A stretch of 64,000 nt of DNA. Origin: Saliterribacillus persicus (GTDB taxonomy: Bacteria; Bacillota; Bacilli; Bacillales; Amphibacillaceae). The stretch is taken from assembly GCF_003337485.1 (NCBI RefSeq), contig NZ_QPJJ01000002.1:288363-352362 (forward strand), read 5' to 3'. Positions 18,666 to 26,942 of this stretch are shown here, piece by piece. Numbering within the stretch: the stretch's first letter is position 1; each line of letters starts with the position of its first letter. Made by a program: the position numbers and the translations under genes. The notes beneath the pieces were generated by a model, which was not told the DNA's origin, did not search any database, and saw only the letters and a program-made list of their open reading frames with translations.

Positions 18666-19482
18666 CTTCAAAAAATCGACTTCATTTATCGCCGGCATTA
18701 TTTTGCTGTGTATATTATTTATCTTAATCTTTGGAGCATCAATTATTTCTCCACTCGACCCTGTAGAACAAAATGCTGCAGAGCGATTGCAAAAGCCTAG
18801 CTTAGAGCATCCACTAGGAACAGATCGATTTGGTCGGGATATCTTAACACGGACTCTTTACGGGGGACAAAATACATTAATTTCATCTGTAGTTGCATTA
18901 AGCGTCGCTTTACTTATCGGATTATTTGTAGGGTTAGTAGCTGGGCTTTTTCATGGCACGCTTTTAGATGCTGTACTAATGAGAATCATCGATGTGCTGC
19001 TCGCCTTTCCATTTATGGTGCTTGCTATGATCGTTGCAGGGTTGTTTGGAACAAGTCTCTTTCATTTACTCATAGTGGTTGCTGCCGTATGGTGGGTCTC
19101 CTTTGCCCGTCTTGCTCGAAGCATCGCTTTGCAAGTGAAAAGCGAGACCTCCTTTGCAGCTGCACAAATACTTGGTGCATCACATCTTACGCTGATACTA
19201 AAAGAGTTGTTACCAAAGGCGGCAGGGCCAGTGTTAGTTTTTGCGACATTTGAACTGGGGACATTAATTTTGTCAATTTCTGCTCTGTCCTTTCTCGGGC
19301 TCGGTTCACAACCGCCCTCCCCGGAATGGGGTAGTATGCTTGCAGATGGGCGTGATCATTTTATGCAAACGCCACATATTTTGCTTGGCCCTTCCTTGTT
19401 TGTCATTTTGACTGTACTTGCATTTAACCTGATTGGAGAAGGACTGAGGGATCGACTAGATCCTTACGAAAAATTTGAGTGA
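18646..19482 (+). CDS. ABC importer permease, NikC/DppC/CntC type
   Basis: A 278-residue permease. Family marks are HPLGTDRFGRDILTRTLYGGQNTL (residues 47-70), FPFMVLAMIVAGLFG, the EAA-loop region AAAQILGASHLTLILKELLPKAAGPV, and LSFLGLGSQPPSPEWGSML near the C-terminus. GGAG lies before the ATG inside the end of the upstream gene. Together with the preceding permease it builds the transmembrane pathway. Confidence 0.92.
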   Translation: MLKKIINFKKSTSFIAGIILLCILFILIFGASIISPLDPVEQNAAERLQKPSLEHPLGTDRFGRDILTRTLYGGQNTLISSVVALSVALLIGLFVGLVAGLFHGTLLDAVLMRIIDVLLAFPFMVLAMIVAGLFGTSLFHLLIVVAAVWWVSFARLARSIALQVKSETSFAAAQILGASHLTLILKELLPKAAGPVLVFATFELGTLILSISALSFLGLGSQPPSPEWGSMLADGRDHFMQTPHILLGPSLFVILTVLAFNLIGEGLRDRLDPYEKFE

Positions 19483-19497
19483 TAAGGGGAATGATTC

Positions 19498-21108
19498 ATG
19501 CACGCTACAACCAATATGCTTTTTGAGGTTAAAGATCTAGAAGTGACTTACTTGCAGGGCGATCAGCGAGAACCTGTTTTAAAAGATGTATCGTTTTACA
19601 TGGAACAAAACGAAACAGTGGCTTTATTAGGACAAAGCGGTTCAGGTAAATCGACATTGGCAAAAGCCATGACAGGTATGCTTCCTCACTCTGCGCGTGT
19701 CACCTCTGGGTCATTAACTATTGGAACGGAACAGGTAGCCAACTTAACGGATACATCTACACCATGGCAAAGGATCCGCGGGCGAAGGATTGCTATGCTC
19801 TATCAAGATCCGAGACAGGCATTGAATCCCTTAATGAAAATAAAAGACAATTTCAGAGAGCTGTTACAGGATCATCAACTAGCCTCCTCTCGGGATTATT
19901 TGCAGATCAGTGAACAATGGCTTTACGCTTTAAATTTCCAAGACGCTAAACGTGTACTGGAATGCTACCCTTTTCAACTTAGTGGCGGAATGTGTCAGCG
20001 TGTTTGTTTGGCACTAGCACTTTGTCTGAAGCCATCTGTTTTGATTGCAGATGAACCCACGTCTGCACTTGATATTGTCAACCAAAGAGAAGTTTTGGAT
20101 GTGCTTAAAACTGTACAGAAACAGTACGGGCTTACACTTCTTATGATTACCCATGATCTTGCAGTAGCAAACTCGATTGGTGATCGCGTTCTTATATTAA
20201 ATAAAGGAAAAATTGTAGAAGAAGGAAATACAAAAAAAGTATTTTCAAAACCCCAGGATTCCTACACCAAACAACTACTTTCGGCACGTTCACTCTTAAG
20301 TGAATCACCACAGCGTAAGTCAGTATCATTTCAAAGCAAACAAAAATTGTTAGAAATTAAAGGTCTCGAGAAACAATTTCAACAAAAACAAGTACTCACT
20401 AATATTGATTTAACACTCCACAGACATGAGATCATGGGTATTTTAGGTCAAAGTGGTTGTGGCAAATCTACGCTTGCTCGTTGCGTGATGGGACTAGAAA
20501 CAATAAATAGTGGTCAGATGATGTATAAAGGAACTGATCTTTCAAAATTAAACAACAAAAAAAGACGTGCCATGAGTAAGCATATTCAACTAGTCTTTCA
20601 AGAAGCAAGAGGCAGCCTTCACCCTGGGCGGACCGCTTTACAAATTGTAATGGAGCCCTTGCACTATTTGCATTTGGGAAATCGAAAGGAACGTCAATCA
20701 TTGGCAGAAGCTTTCTTAAAAGAAGTCGGTATTTCATCGGATATGCACGCAAGAAAGCCTCCTCAGCTTAGTACCGGACAGTGTCAACGAATCGCTATCG
20801 CGCGGGCGCTCGTACTTAGACCAGAAGTTCTTATTTGTGACGAAGCAGTTTCAGCCCTTGACATGCATGTACAGGCACAAATTTTAAAGCTACTTCAGCA
20901 GCTTCATCAAAAATTCGAATTTGCTATTTTAATGATTTCCCATGATATTCGAGTGCTACGCAGTTTTTGCCACACTATTGCCGTTATTGATCAAGGACGT
21001 TTTTGTGAAGTTAGACCCGCAAATGCACTTGAGAAAGAAAGTAAAAACGCTTATACGAAAAAGCTTTTTCACAGTGCTTTAGAAATGGAAAAAGGACTTT
21101 CACTTTAG
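19498..21108 (+). CDS. Fused double ATPase of the importer (NikDE/CntDF type)
   Basis: A 536-residue tandem ABC ATPase. First half: Walker A GQSGSGKST (45-53), signature LSGGMCQR, Walker B VLIADEPTS. Second half: Walker A GQSGCGKST, signature LSTGQCQR, Walker B VLICDEAVS. In most Opp/Nik systems the two ATPases are separate proteins; here they are joined by a linker near residues 265-285. The second signature LSTGQ differs from the usual LSGGQ and the second Walker B has DEAVS rather than DEPTS, variations also seen in the D/F type subunits. It energises the preceding permeases. Confidence 0.92.
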   Translation: MHATTNMLFEVKDLEVTYLQGDQREPVLKDVSFYMEQNETVALLGQSGSGKSTLAKAMTGMLPHSARVTSGSLTIGTEQVANLTDTSTPWQRIRGRRIAMLYQDPRQALNPLMKIKDNFRELLQDHQLASSRDYLQISEQWLYALNFQDAKRVLECYPFQLSGGMCQRVCLALALCLKPSVLIADEPTSALDIVNQREVLDVLKTVQKQYGLTLLMITHDLAVANSIGDRVLILNKGKIVEEGNTKKVFSKPQDSYTKQLLSARSLLSESPQRKSVSFQSKQKLLEIKGLEKQFQQKQVLTNIDLTLHRHEIMGILGQSGCGKSTLARCVMGLETINSGQMMYKGTDLSKLNNKKRRAMSKHIQLVFQEARGSLHPGRTALQIVMEPLHYLHLGNRKERQSLAEAFLKEVGISSDMHARKPPQLSTGQCQRIAIARALVLRPEVLICDEAVSALDMHVQAQILKLLQQLHQKFEFAILMISHDIRVLRSFCHTIAVIDQGRFCEVRPANALEKESKNAYTKKLFHSALEMEKGLSL

Positions 21109-21127
21109 ATGACGGAGGGATCATTTA

Positions 21128-22267
21128 ATGATACACAATATACTGGAAACAATTGGTGAAACACCGTTAATCACGATTCCAAATAGTAATACAGCAGATG
21201 AAGGTAGAATCCTACTCAAGTATGAGCGCTTTAACCCCGGAGGTAGCATAAAGGATCGTCCTGCCCTGTATATTATTCAGGAAGCGGAAAGAAAAGGACT
21301 TCTCAAGCCAGGTGGAACCATTATAGAGTCCTCCAGTGGTAACTTCGGGATTTCCTTAGCAATGATTGGTGCTGCTAGAGGATACCGTGTCATCATTCTA
21401 GCCGATCCCAAGACAACTAGTGCTAACATTTCCGTTTTGAAAGCCTTTGGAGCGGAAGTAATTATTGTTACAGAGAAGGATGATTCTGGAAGCTATCATA
21501 AAACGAGAATAACTCAAGCAAACAAGTTAGCTCAGGAAATTCCAAATGCATACCGCCCAGATCAATGCTTTAACCTATTAAATAGAGAGACGCACTATAA
21601 AAACACAGCACAGGAAATTATGCATGCATGTTCCGATAAAATTGCAGTTTTTATTACAGCAGTAAGCACAGGTGGCCAACTCGGTGGTATCTCAAAATAT
21701 TTAAAAACCTTTGCACCCCACGTCCATATTATTGGAGTAGATGCGGAAGGCTCAACGATATTTGGAGGTGAAGCGAAGTCATATAAAATTCCGGGTGTTG
21801 GATTAAGCTGGACCCCACTAAACCTAGATGTGAATTATGTGGATCGTATTTTTAAGGTGAAGGATGAGCACGCATTTATAGCGGCTAGAAGTATAGCTCG
21901 ACATGAAGGTATTTTGATTGGACCTTCAAGCGGGGCTTGTGTGATGGTCGCACTTAAGGTGGCTCAAGAGCTAGGACCTGATAAACAAGTCGTCTGTATG
22001 GTTGCAGACGGCGGTGATCGCTATCTTTCCACCTTATTTAATGACGAGTGGATGAAAAAGCAACACTTCTCACTATCGGTCAATACAGAAATGGTAAGAG
22101 CTACAGCTAGCAAGCTTATACCATGGAGCGAAAATCCCCAAGGGTGTGCAAACTACCGAACAGATTTGATTAAATCACTTAATGTACCGAAGAGCACGCT
22201 GAAAATGAATCAGGAAACAGTAAATCGATCGCTTTTAAATCGAGAACGTTCAGAAATTATCGACTAA
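21128..22267 (+). CDS. SbnA-like PLP-dependent amino-acid synthase
   Basis: A 379-residue fold-type II PLP enzyme of the cysteine synthase group. The PLP lysine is in NPGGSIKDRPA (K42); the phosphate-carboxylate loop is ESSSGNFGISLA (about 74-85) and the phosphate-binding loop STGGQLGG. The variant SSGNFG in place of the TSGNTG of cysteine synthases, and the shortened PGVGLSW region, are like SbnA, which condenses O-phosphoserine with glutamate into N-(1-amino-1-carboxy-2-ethyl)-glutamate on the way to 2,3-diaminopropionate. A partner dehydrogenase (SbnB) is absent, so the condensed amino acid itself may be the building block. About 50 extra residues at the C-terminus (ENPQGCANYRTDLIKSLNVP...) are of unknown use. 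GGAGGG before the ATG. Confidence 0.8.
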   Translation: MIHNILETIGETPLITIPNSNTADEGRILLKYERFNPGGSIKDRPALYIIQEAERKGLLKPGGTIIESSSGNFGISLAMIGAARGYRVIILADPKTTSANISVLKAFGAEVIIVTEKDDSGSYHKTRITQANKLAQEIPNAYRPDQCFNLLNRETHYKNTAQEIMHACSDKIAVFITAVSTGGQLGGISKYLKTFAPHVHIIGVDAEGSTIFGGEAKSYKIPGVGLSWTPLNLDVNYVDRIFKVKDEHAFIAARSIARHEGILIGPSSGACVMVALKVAQELGPDKQVVCMVADGGDRYLSTLFNDEWMKKQHFSLSVNTEMVRATASKLIPWSENPQGCANYRTDLIKSLNVPKSTLKMNQETVNRSLLNRERSEIID

Positions 22268-22288
22268 GTACCGGGAGGTTAATCGAAA

Positions 22289-23488
22289 ATGACATCTAAA
22301 CATGCATTTTCAGCTCCATTTTTAAAATTATATACCTTAACACTATTGTTTTTCAGCTCCAATGCAATGTTAACCGTAATCCTTCCTTTACAAAGCGAAA
22401 GACTCGGTGCAAGCAATGGTCATATTGGATTGATCATGGGTGCTTACATGTTTACCTGTATGTTCTTCCGACCTTATGCTGGATACCTCGTACATAAGCA
22501 CGGTCCAGTGAGGGTACTCCGCATACTGCTAATTGTAAATGGATTTGCGCTATTGTTATATATACTTACTGGACTTGAAGGCTATCTTGCTGCAAGGGTA
22601 TTGCAAGGAGTTTGCACCGCTTTTTTTTCGATGGCATTACAAATGGGAATTATCGACTCCCTGACTGAGGAACAACGCTCTCAAGGGCTTTCCCTCTATT
22701 CATTGTTTACATATTTTCCGTCTATCATTGGCCCAGTTTTCGCGATTGGAATATGGGAGTGGTCGGGAATGAACGGTTTTGCTGTTATTACTCTCGTAAT
22801 TGCGCTAGTAACCGGATTATTCGGATTTAGTTTCCCAACTAATTCCATGCGACCGACAAATGGAGCTTCGTCAGAGCCTCCGAAAATGTTTGAAGCTTTG
22901 AAACTAGTTACTCGTCAACGTTCCCTGCAGCTCTGTAGCTTTTTAATGTTTACAGCATCGGTTCTGTTCGGTGCTGTTACCATTTACATACCATTATATT
23001 CCCTACAGATAACGGGTGGGAATGCTGGGATTTTCCTAATGATACAAGCCTTCATTATTGTTATTGTTCGGTTAATGTCTGGTAAACGTATTCCTTCCGA
23101 TGGATTGTGGTATGCTGCATTTGTGGGAGGAATCTTTCTAATAGGAGCCGCTGGCGCCATGCTACTAGCTTTATCCCAATCGTGGGGGTTATTCGCCTTT
23201 TACAGTGCTGCGATATTAATTGGTATTGCTCAAGCTCTACTTTACCCTACTCTAGTATCTTATTTGACCTTTGTTCTTTCAGGAAGCTCTCGAAATGTAC
23301 TGCTTGGATTGTTCATTGCGATGGCTGATTTAGGTATTTCTATGGGAGGAATGATGATGGGTCCCATTGCGGATCGATTCTCTTACTCTACGATGTACGC
23401 AACGGGCGCAACATTTTTAATTATTTCAGGATGCCTCGCTTTTTTAGGAGGTAAAATAAACAATACGATGGCCAGTGAAAAATTTTAA
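22289..23488 (+). CDS. MFS transporter, probable metallophore exporter
   Basis: A 399-residue, 12-helix major facilitator. The first loop GAYMFTCMFFRPYAGYLVHKHGPVR (about 51-75) carries the MFS motif A features in degenerate form, and a matching sequence GLFIAMADLGISMGGMMMGPIADRF appears in the second half. Last gene of the operon, 21 bp after the SbnA-like gene, followed at once by a terminator. Metallophore operons of Gram-positive bacteria commonly end in or contain such an exporter (CntE, SbnD), which is the most likely job. Confidence 0.85.
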   Translation: MTSKHAFSAPFLKLYTLTLLFFSSNAMLTVILPLQSERLGASNGHIGLIMGAYMFTCMFFRPYAGYLVHKHGPVRVLRILLIVNGFALLLYILTGLEGYLAARVLQGVCTAFFSMALQMGIIDSLTEEQRSQGLSLYSLFTYFPSIIGPVFAIGIWEWSGMNGFAVITLVIALVTGLFGFSFPTNSMRPTNGASSEPPKMFEALKLVTRQRSLQLCSFLMFTASVLFGAVTIYIPLYSLQITGGNAGIFLMIQAFIIVIVRLMSGKRIPSDGLWYAAFVGGIFLIGAAGAMLLALSQSWGLFAFYSAAILIGIAQALLYPTLVSYLTFVLSGSSRNVLLGLFIAMADLGISMGGMMMGPIADRFSYSTMYATGATFLIISGCLAFLGGKINNTMASEKF

Positions 23489-23489
23489 G

Positions 23490-23517
23490 CTTATCGCACA
23501 ATGCGGTAGGTTTTTTT
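23490..23517 (+). terminator. Terminator of the metallophore operon
   Basis: A 9-bp stem CTTATCGCA / TGCGGTAGG with two G-U pairs and a 3-nt loop (23490-23510), followed by seven T. It begins 1 bp after the MFS stop codon. Confidence 0.85.
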
Positions 23518-23655
23518 GTATAATCAATCATCCAAAAAAGCAGAAAAATACAAAATGATTGTTATGTATCTTATATTCACTCCAATAAGATCTGTCCCTA
23601 TATACTATTTTCTGCTCATACCTTGACAACATTTTAAATAACATTTACATTTTTG

Positions 23656-23661
23656 TATAAT
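23656..23661 (+). promoter_or_regulatory. Consensus -10 box before the small membrane gene
   Basis: TATAAT, preceded by TTTG. No good -35 is seen at 17 bp (TTGACA at 23623 is 27 bp away). It overlaps the only upstream in-frame ATG (23660), which therefore cannot be on the transcript. Confidence 0.5.
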
Positions 23662-23695
23662 GCATCTTATATTGTTAAAATTTGGAGGTAATCGT

Positions 23696-23875
23696 ATCAA
23701 ACAAAGAAAAACCTATCACATTTTAACAGGCATAATATTGCTATTGTTTATATCTTTACTGATAGTTCAGTATACTAATCCGGATTATAAAACATTAAAA
23801 GATGGCCTATGTATTATCGGTATTGTATTAGCTATCTACCAAGTAATATTAAATAGAAAAAATAAACAAAAATGA
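23696..23875 (+). CDS. Small membrane protein, apparent ATC start
   Basis: About 59 residues with two hydrophobic segments (YHILTGIILLLFISLLIVQY and LCIIGIVLAIYQVIL) and a basic tail. GGAGGT at 23684-23689 is spaced 6 nt from ATC AAA, exactly where a start is expected, and no ATG, GTG or TTG is available nearby downstream. An in-frame ATG at 23660 lies inside the promoter and upstream of the ribosome site. A homologue at 44791-44985 has the same ATC AAA at the same position. Function unknown. Either a true non-canonical start or a start mutation. Confidence 0.5.
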   Translation: MKQRKTYHILTGIILLLFISLLIVQYTNPDYKTLKDGLCIIGIVLAIYQVILNRKNKQK

Positions 23876-23992
23876 AGGAATTTTCGCATGGAATCAAATA
23901 GAGGCGCAAAGTTTAATTTTTCTACTCTCGTAAGTACTTATAAAAAGATACTACAAATATTTTTCACGCACGCATCTTATTCCTTTTAAAAA

Positions 23993-25135
23993 TCAATCTT
24001 TAGCATGCAACCGCTTCGTAATCTCTGTGATAGCCTCCCCTAATTTCTCTACGTCCTCAAGGCTTGTTCCATGACCAAACGATATACGAAAAAAACCTTT
24101 CGCATCTTCTGCCTCTACCCCTAACGCATTCATAATTTTCGCTGGTTTCTGCATTCCCGCTTGGCAAGCGCTCCCGGTTGAAATTGCATAACCAAGGCGA
24201 TTTGCTTCTAGCATCATCCACTGACCTTCCACTCCCTTTACACGCATACCAATAATAGAAGGTAATTGATTCGTTTGATCCGCTTGATAAATAACGACTT
24301 GATTATTTATTGGCTGTAGCTTCTCTATAAATGTATGGCGGAATTGAACAAATTTCTCTTCATCTATCCTTTGCCTGTTCACTATTTTCTTTGCCGCCTC
24401 GGTCATCGCTGCAATAGCTGGTACATTTAAGGTTCCAGGGCGAAAGCCTTTTTCGTGTGTCGTTTCTGGGAAAAAGGCGCGCCACGCTATTTTAGGATCC
24501 ACATATGCCATGCCAATTCCTTTTGGACCATAGATTTTATGAGCCGAGATAGAGCAACTGCTCACCCAAGGCGTCACATTCCTTACATCTATTTTTCCAA
24601 ATGATTGAACCATGTCACTATGTAACAAAATATCATGTTCACGACAAACTCTCCCGATTTCTTCAATCGGTTGGATCGTTCCAATTTCAGAGTTTACATG
24701 TTGAATCACAACCAAGACTGTTTCAGGCATGATTGCATTTATAAACCTATCCATATCTATAAATCCAGAAGGCTTTAATGGAAGATACGTGATCGTAAAA
24801 CCATCTGCTTCTAACCTTTTTGCTATCCCGTGAATAGATGAATGCTCAGCCATTCCTATAATAATATGTTTACCTTTTTTCATTGAAGCAGATAAGAGTG
24901 CTTCCATACATAAGAAGTTCGCCTCTGAGCCCCCACTTGTAAAGAACAAACCTTCCTTAGATATTCCCATTAGCTCTGTTAATATCGCGCGACAGTTCTC
25001 TAACAAATTATTTGAAACGTAACCAATATCATGTAAACTGCTCGCATTTCCAAAGTGATCTGTAGCCACCTTTGTGTATACTTCTGCAGCATCAAGATCA
25101 AGTGGTGTAGTAGCAGCAAAATCAAAATATTTCAT
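23993..25135 (-). CDS. nifS: Cysteine desulfurase, NifS of the NAD locus
   Basis: A 380-residue class V PLP enzyme. The PLP lysine is in ISAHKIYGPKG (K200) and the catalytic cysteine in STGSACQAG near residue 327. It delivers sulfur for iron-sulfur clusters; in Bacillus the nad-linked NifS is needed to mature the [4Fe-4S] cluster of quinolinate synthase NadA. That matches its position, divergent from nadB-nadA across a 106-bp control region. The regulator gene niaR (nadR), usually downstream of nifS in Bacillus, is not here. Confidence 0.9.
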   Translation of the reverse strand: MKYFDFAATTPLDLDAAEVYTKVATDHFGNASSLHDIGYVSNNLLENCRAILTELMGISKEGLFFTSGGSEANFLCMEALLSASMKKGKHIIIGMAEHSSIHGIAKRLEADGFTITYLPLKPSGFIDMDRFINAIMPETVLVVIQHVNSEIGTIQPIEEIGRVCREHDILLHSDMVQSFGKIDVRNVTPWVSSCSISAHKIYGPKGIGMAYVDPKIAWRAFFPETTHEKGFRPGTLNVPAIAAMTEAAKKIVNRQRIDEEKFVQFRHTFIEKLQPINNQVVIYQADQTNQLPSIIGMRVKGVEGQWMMLEANRLGYAISTGSACQAGMQKPAKIMNALGVEAEDAKGFFRISFGHGTSLEDVEKLGEAITEITKRLHAKD

Positions 25136-25204
25136 CCTTGGCCTCCAATATCAATTTTTTTAGGAGAAAGTCTTGTTTTTAGTTTAGTTCTATGTAAATA
25201 TAGA

Positions 25205-25220
25205 TGTCAAGACACTTGTA
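25205..25220. promoter_or_regulatory. Palindrome in the nifS/nadB control region, possible NiaR site
   Basis: TGTCAAGACA (25205-25214), a perfect 10-bp palindrome with CTTGTA to its right, lies 22 bp before the nadB start and between the two divergent genes. Niacin-responsive NiaR controls this locus in Bacillus and I recall its site having a TGTC..GACA core, but I cannot confirm the match here. Confidence 0.4.
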
Positions 25221-25241
25221 AAGTTAGGGGGTAAAGTTACG

Positions 25242-26804
25242 ATGCGAAAGACAGATGTTTTAATAATTGGAAGTGGAATTGCAGCCTTACAGCTAGCAGC
25301 TCATTTACGTACGGATATAAATGTGAAGATTATAACAAAGTCAAAGCTTAGAATGACTAACTCATATCTTGCTCAAGGTGGGATTGCTGCTGCATTAAGT
25401 GCCAAGGACCATACCTCTAAGCACCTTACCGATACACTTGAAGCCGGTAGAAATCACAATAATATTGATACTGTTCGGCGAATTCTTTCTGATGCACCTG
25501 GATTAATCAATGAAATGTTTGCTCGTGGCAGAGTCTTTGATCATGATCCGCAGGGGAATTTATTGCTGGGAATGGAAGGTGCTCATAGTGTACCAAGGAT
25601 CGTTCGTAGTGGCGGTGACGCCACAGGAAAATATGTCAGTGAATATTTAATTGATAATTTACCTCCTAATATAACGGTAGAAGAAGATATATTTGTTTAT
25701 GAATTACTTGTTAACACAGAGAACAATCGTTGTATTGGTGTAAAAGGGAAACGAAAAGATAACAGTACTTCCCTTTTTCATGCGAATCATACCATTCTAG
25801 CAACTGGTGGCTGTGGCCAATTATATAGCTATACCTCTAATGCAGAAACTGCTTGTGGAGACGGCATTGCTTTAGCATACCGTGCCGGGGCAGAATTAAT
25901 CGATATGGAATTCATTCAATTTCACCCTACGCTTTTATATATAAATGGAGAAACAAAAGGACTTATCTCGGAGGCTGTAAGAGGAGAAGGCGCTATTTTA
26001 GTGACGGACGAAAGACTTCCAATTATGGAAGGCGTTCACCCTTCTAAAGACCTCGCGCCGCGTCATATCGTCTCACAGACAATCTATAACTATTTGAAAC
26101 AAGGCCAGCGTATTTATTTAGATATTAGCACCATTAAAGAGTTCACTAGCCGCTTCCCTACGATTTCAGCAAATTGCGCAAAAAATGGAATTGACCTTTC
26201 GTTAGGGAAAATTCCTGTTGCTCCAGGAAGCCATTTTCTAATGGGGGGAGTAAAAACAGATATAACCGGTCGTACAAACATAGAGAGACTCTATGCCATT
26301 GGTGAAACAGCATGCACAGGATTACATGGCGCGAATCGTCTTGCCAGTAATTCGCTATTAGAGGGATTATATCAGGGTAAAAAGCTAGCGGAATCGCTTA
26401 ATATGTTTTCTAGTAAACACGAATTATATGAATCTCATGAGGCTCACACAACGCCTAGTGAGCGACCAATGGAACTACCCAATCTCGAGGAGATTAAAGC
26501 TTCCATGATGGAACGTGTTGGGATTGTTCGAAATAGCTTTTTACTACACACGCAGAAAAATTGGTTAGAGCAGTTTAAAGTGGATCAAATAAATAATTTA
26601 GATACTTATTCAATAGAAGATATCACCAAGATTTTTATGCTGATCAATGCAAGTTGCATTACCGATTCAGCTATAGCGCGCAAAGAAAGCCGAGGAGGAC
26701 ATTTTAGAAGTGACTATCCGTTTGAAGATGATAAAAAATGGTTAGGCAGATCGATTAAACAAATCAAACATATAGAAAGAGAGAAAGATCATGCACCAGT
26801 TTAA
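25242..26804 (+). CDS. nadB: L-aspartate oxidase
   Basis: A 520-residue flavoprotein that oxidises aspartate to iminoaspartate, the first step of NAD synthesis. The FAD-binding motif VLIIGSGIAALQLA opens the protein. Succinate dehydrogenase/aspartate oxidase marks follow: SYLAQGGIAAAL, the active-site region EFIQFHPTLLY (about 222-232), RGEGAILV, LAPRHIVSQ, and the C-terminal flavin motif GETACTGLHGANRLASNSLLEGL. The C-terminus ends in the helical domain with ARKESRGGHFRSDYP. Start ATG with TAGGGGG upstream. Its end overlaps the start of the nadC remnant. Confidence 0.95.
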   Translation: MRKTDVLIIGSGIAALQLAAHLRTDINVKIITKSKLRMTNSYLAQGGIAAALSAKDHTSKHLTDTLEAGRNHNNIDTVRRILSDAPGLINEMFARGRVFDHDPQGNLLLGMEGAHSVPRIVRSGGDATGKYVSEYLIDNLPPNITVEEDIFVYELLVNTENNRCIGVKGKRKDNSTSLFHANHTILATGGCGQLYSYTSNAETACGDGIALAYRAGAELIDMEFIQFHPTLLYINGETKGLISEAVRGEGAILVTDERLPIMEGVHPSKDLAPRHIVSQTIYNYLKQGQRIYLDISTIKEFTSRFPTISANCAKNGIDLSLGKIPVAPGSHFLMGGVKTDITGRTNIERLYAIGETACTGLHGANRLASNSLLEGLYQGKKLAESLNMFSSKHELYESHEAHTTPSERPMELPNLEEIKASMMERVGIVRNSFLLHTQKNWLEQFKVDQINNLDTYSIEDITKIFMLINASCITDSAIARKESRGGHFRSDYPFEDDKKWLGRSIKQIKHIEREKDHAPV

Positions 26805-26942
26805 GGACCAATCATTACTTATGAAGTGCCACTAGCGCATTTATCAGCCTAGGAACTAAATATATCTCGGATTTTAACTCATTAGTACAAAGCGTTGAAT
26901 ATAAGGATAAAATTTTTCACACCAAAGGAGAAATATAGATGA
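26791..26942 (+). pseudogene. nadC: nadC remnant (quinolinate phosphoribosyltransferase), internally deleted
   Basis: Between nadB and nadA only about 150 bp remain. ATG at 26791 overlaps the nadB end and reads MHQFKDQSLLMKCH, then stops. Further on GTKYIS and, one phase over, ILTH (stop) YKALNIRIKFF resemble the C-terminal NadC sequence of the type YISLGFLTHSVKSLDIS. That frame ends in a TGA that overlaps the nadA ATG as ATGA, as expected for a former nadC-nadA junction. About 750 bp of the gene are missing and the remainder has a stop and frameshifts, so it is dead. Confidence 0.75.

Noticed and set aside
19498..21108. Two separate ATPases with a frameshift
   Set aside because: The two ABC units are in one continuous frame with a normal linker; a natural fusion is the simplest reading.
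23660..23695. ATG at 23660 as the start of the 59-residue membrane protein
   Set aside because: It overlaps the TATAAT box and lies before the ribosome site GGAGGT, so it would not be on the transcript as a start codon.
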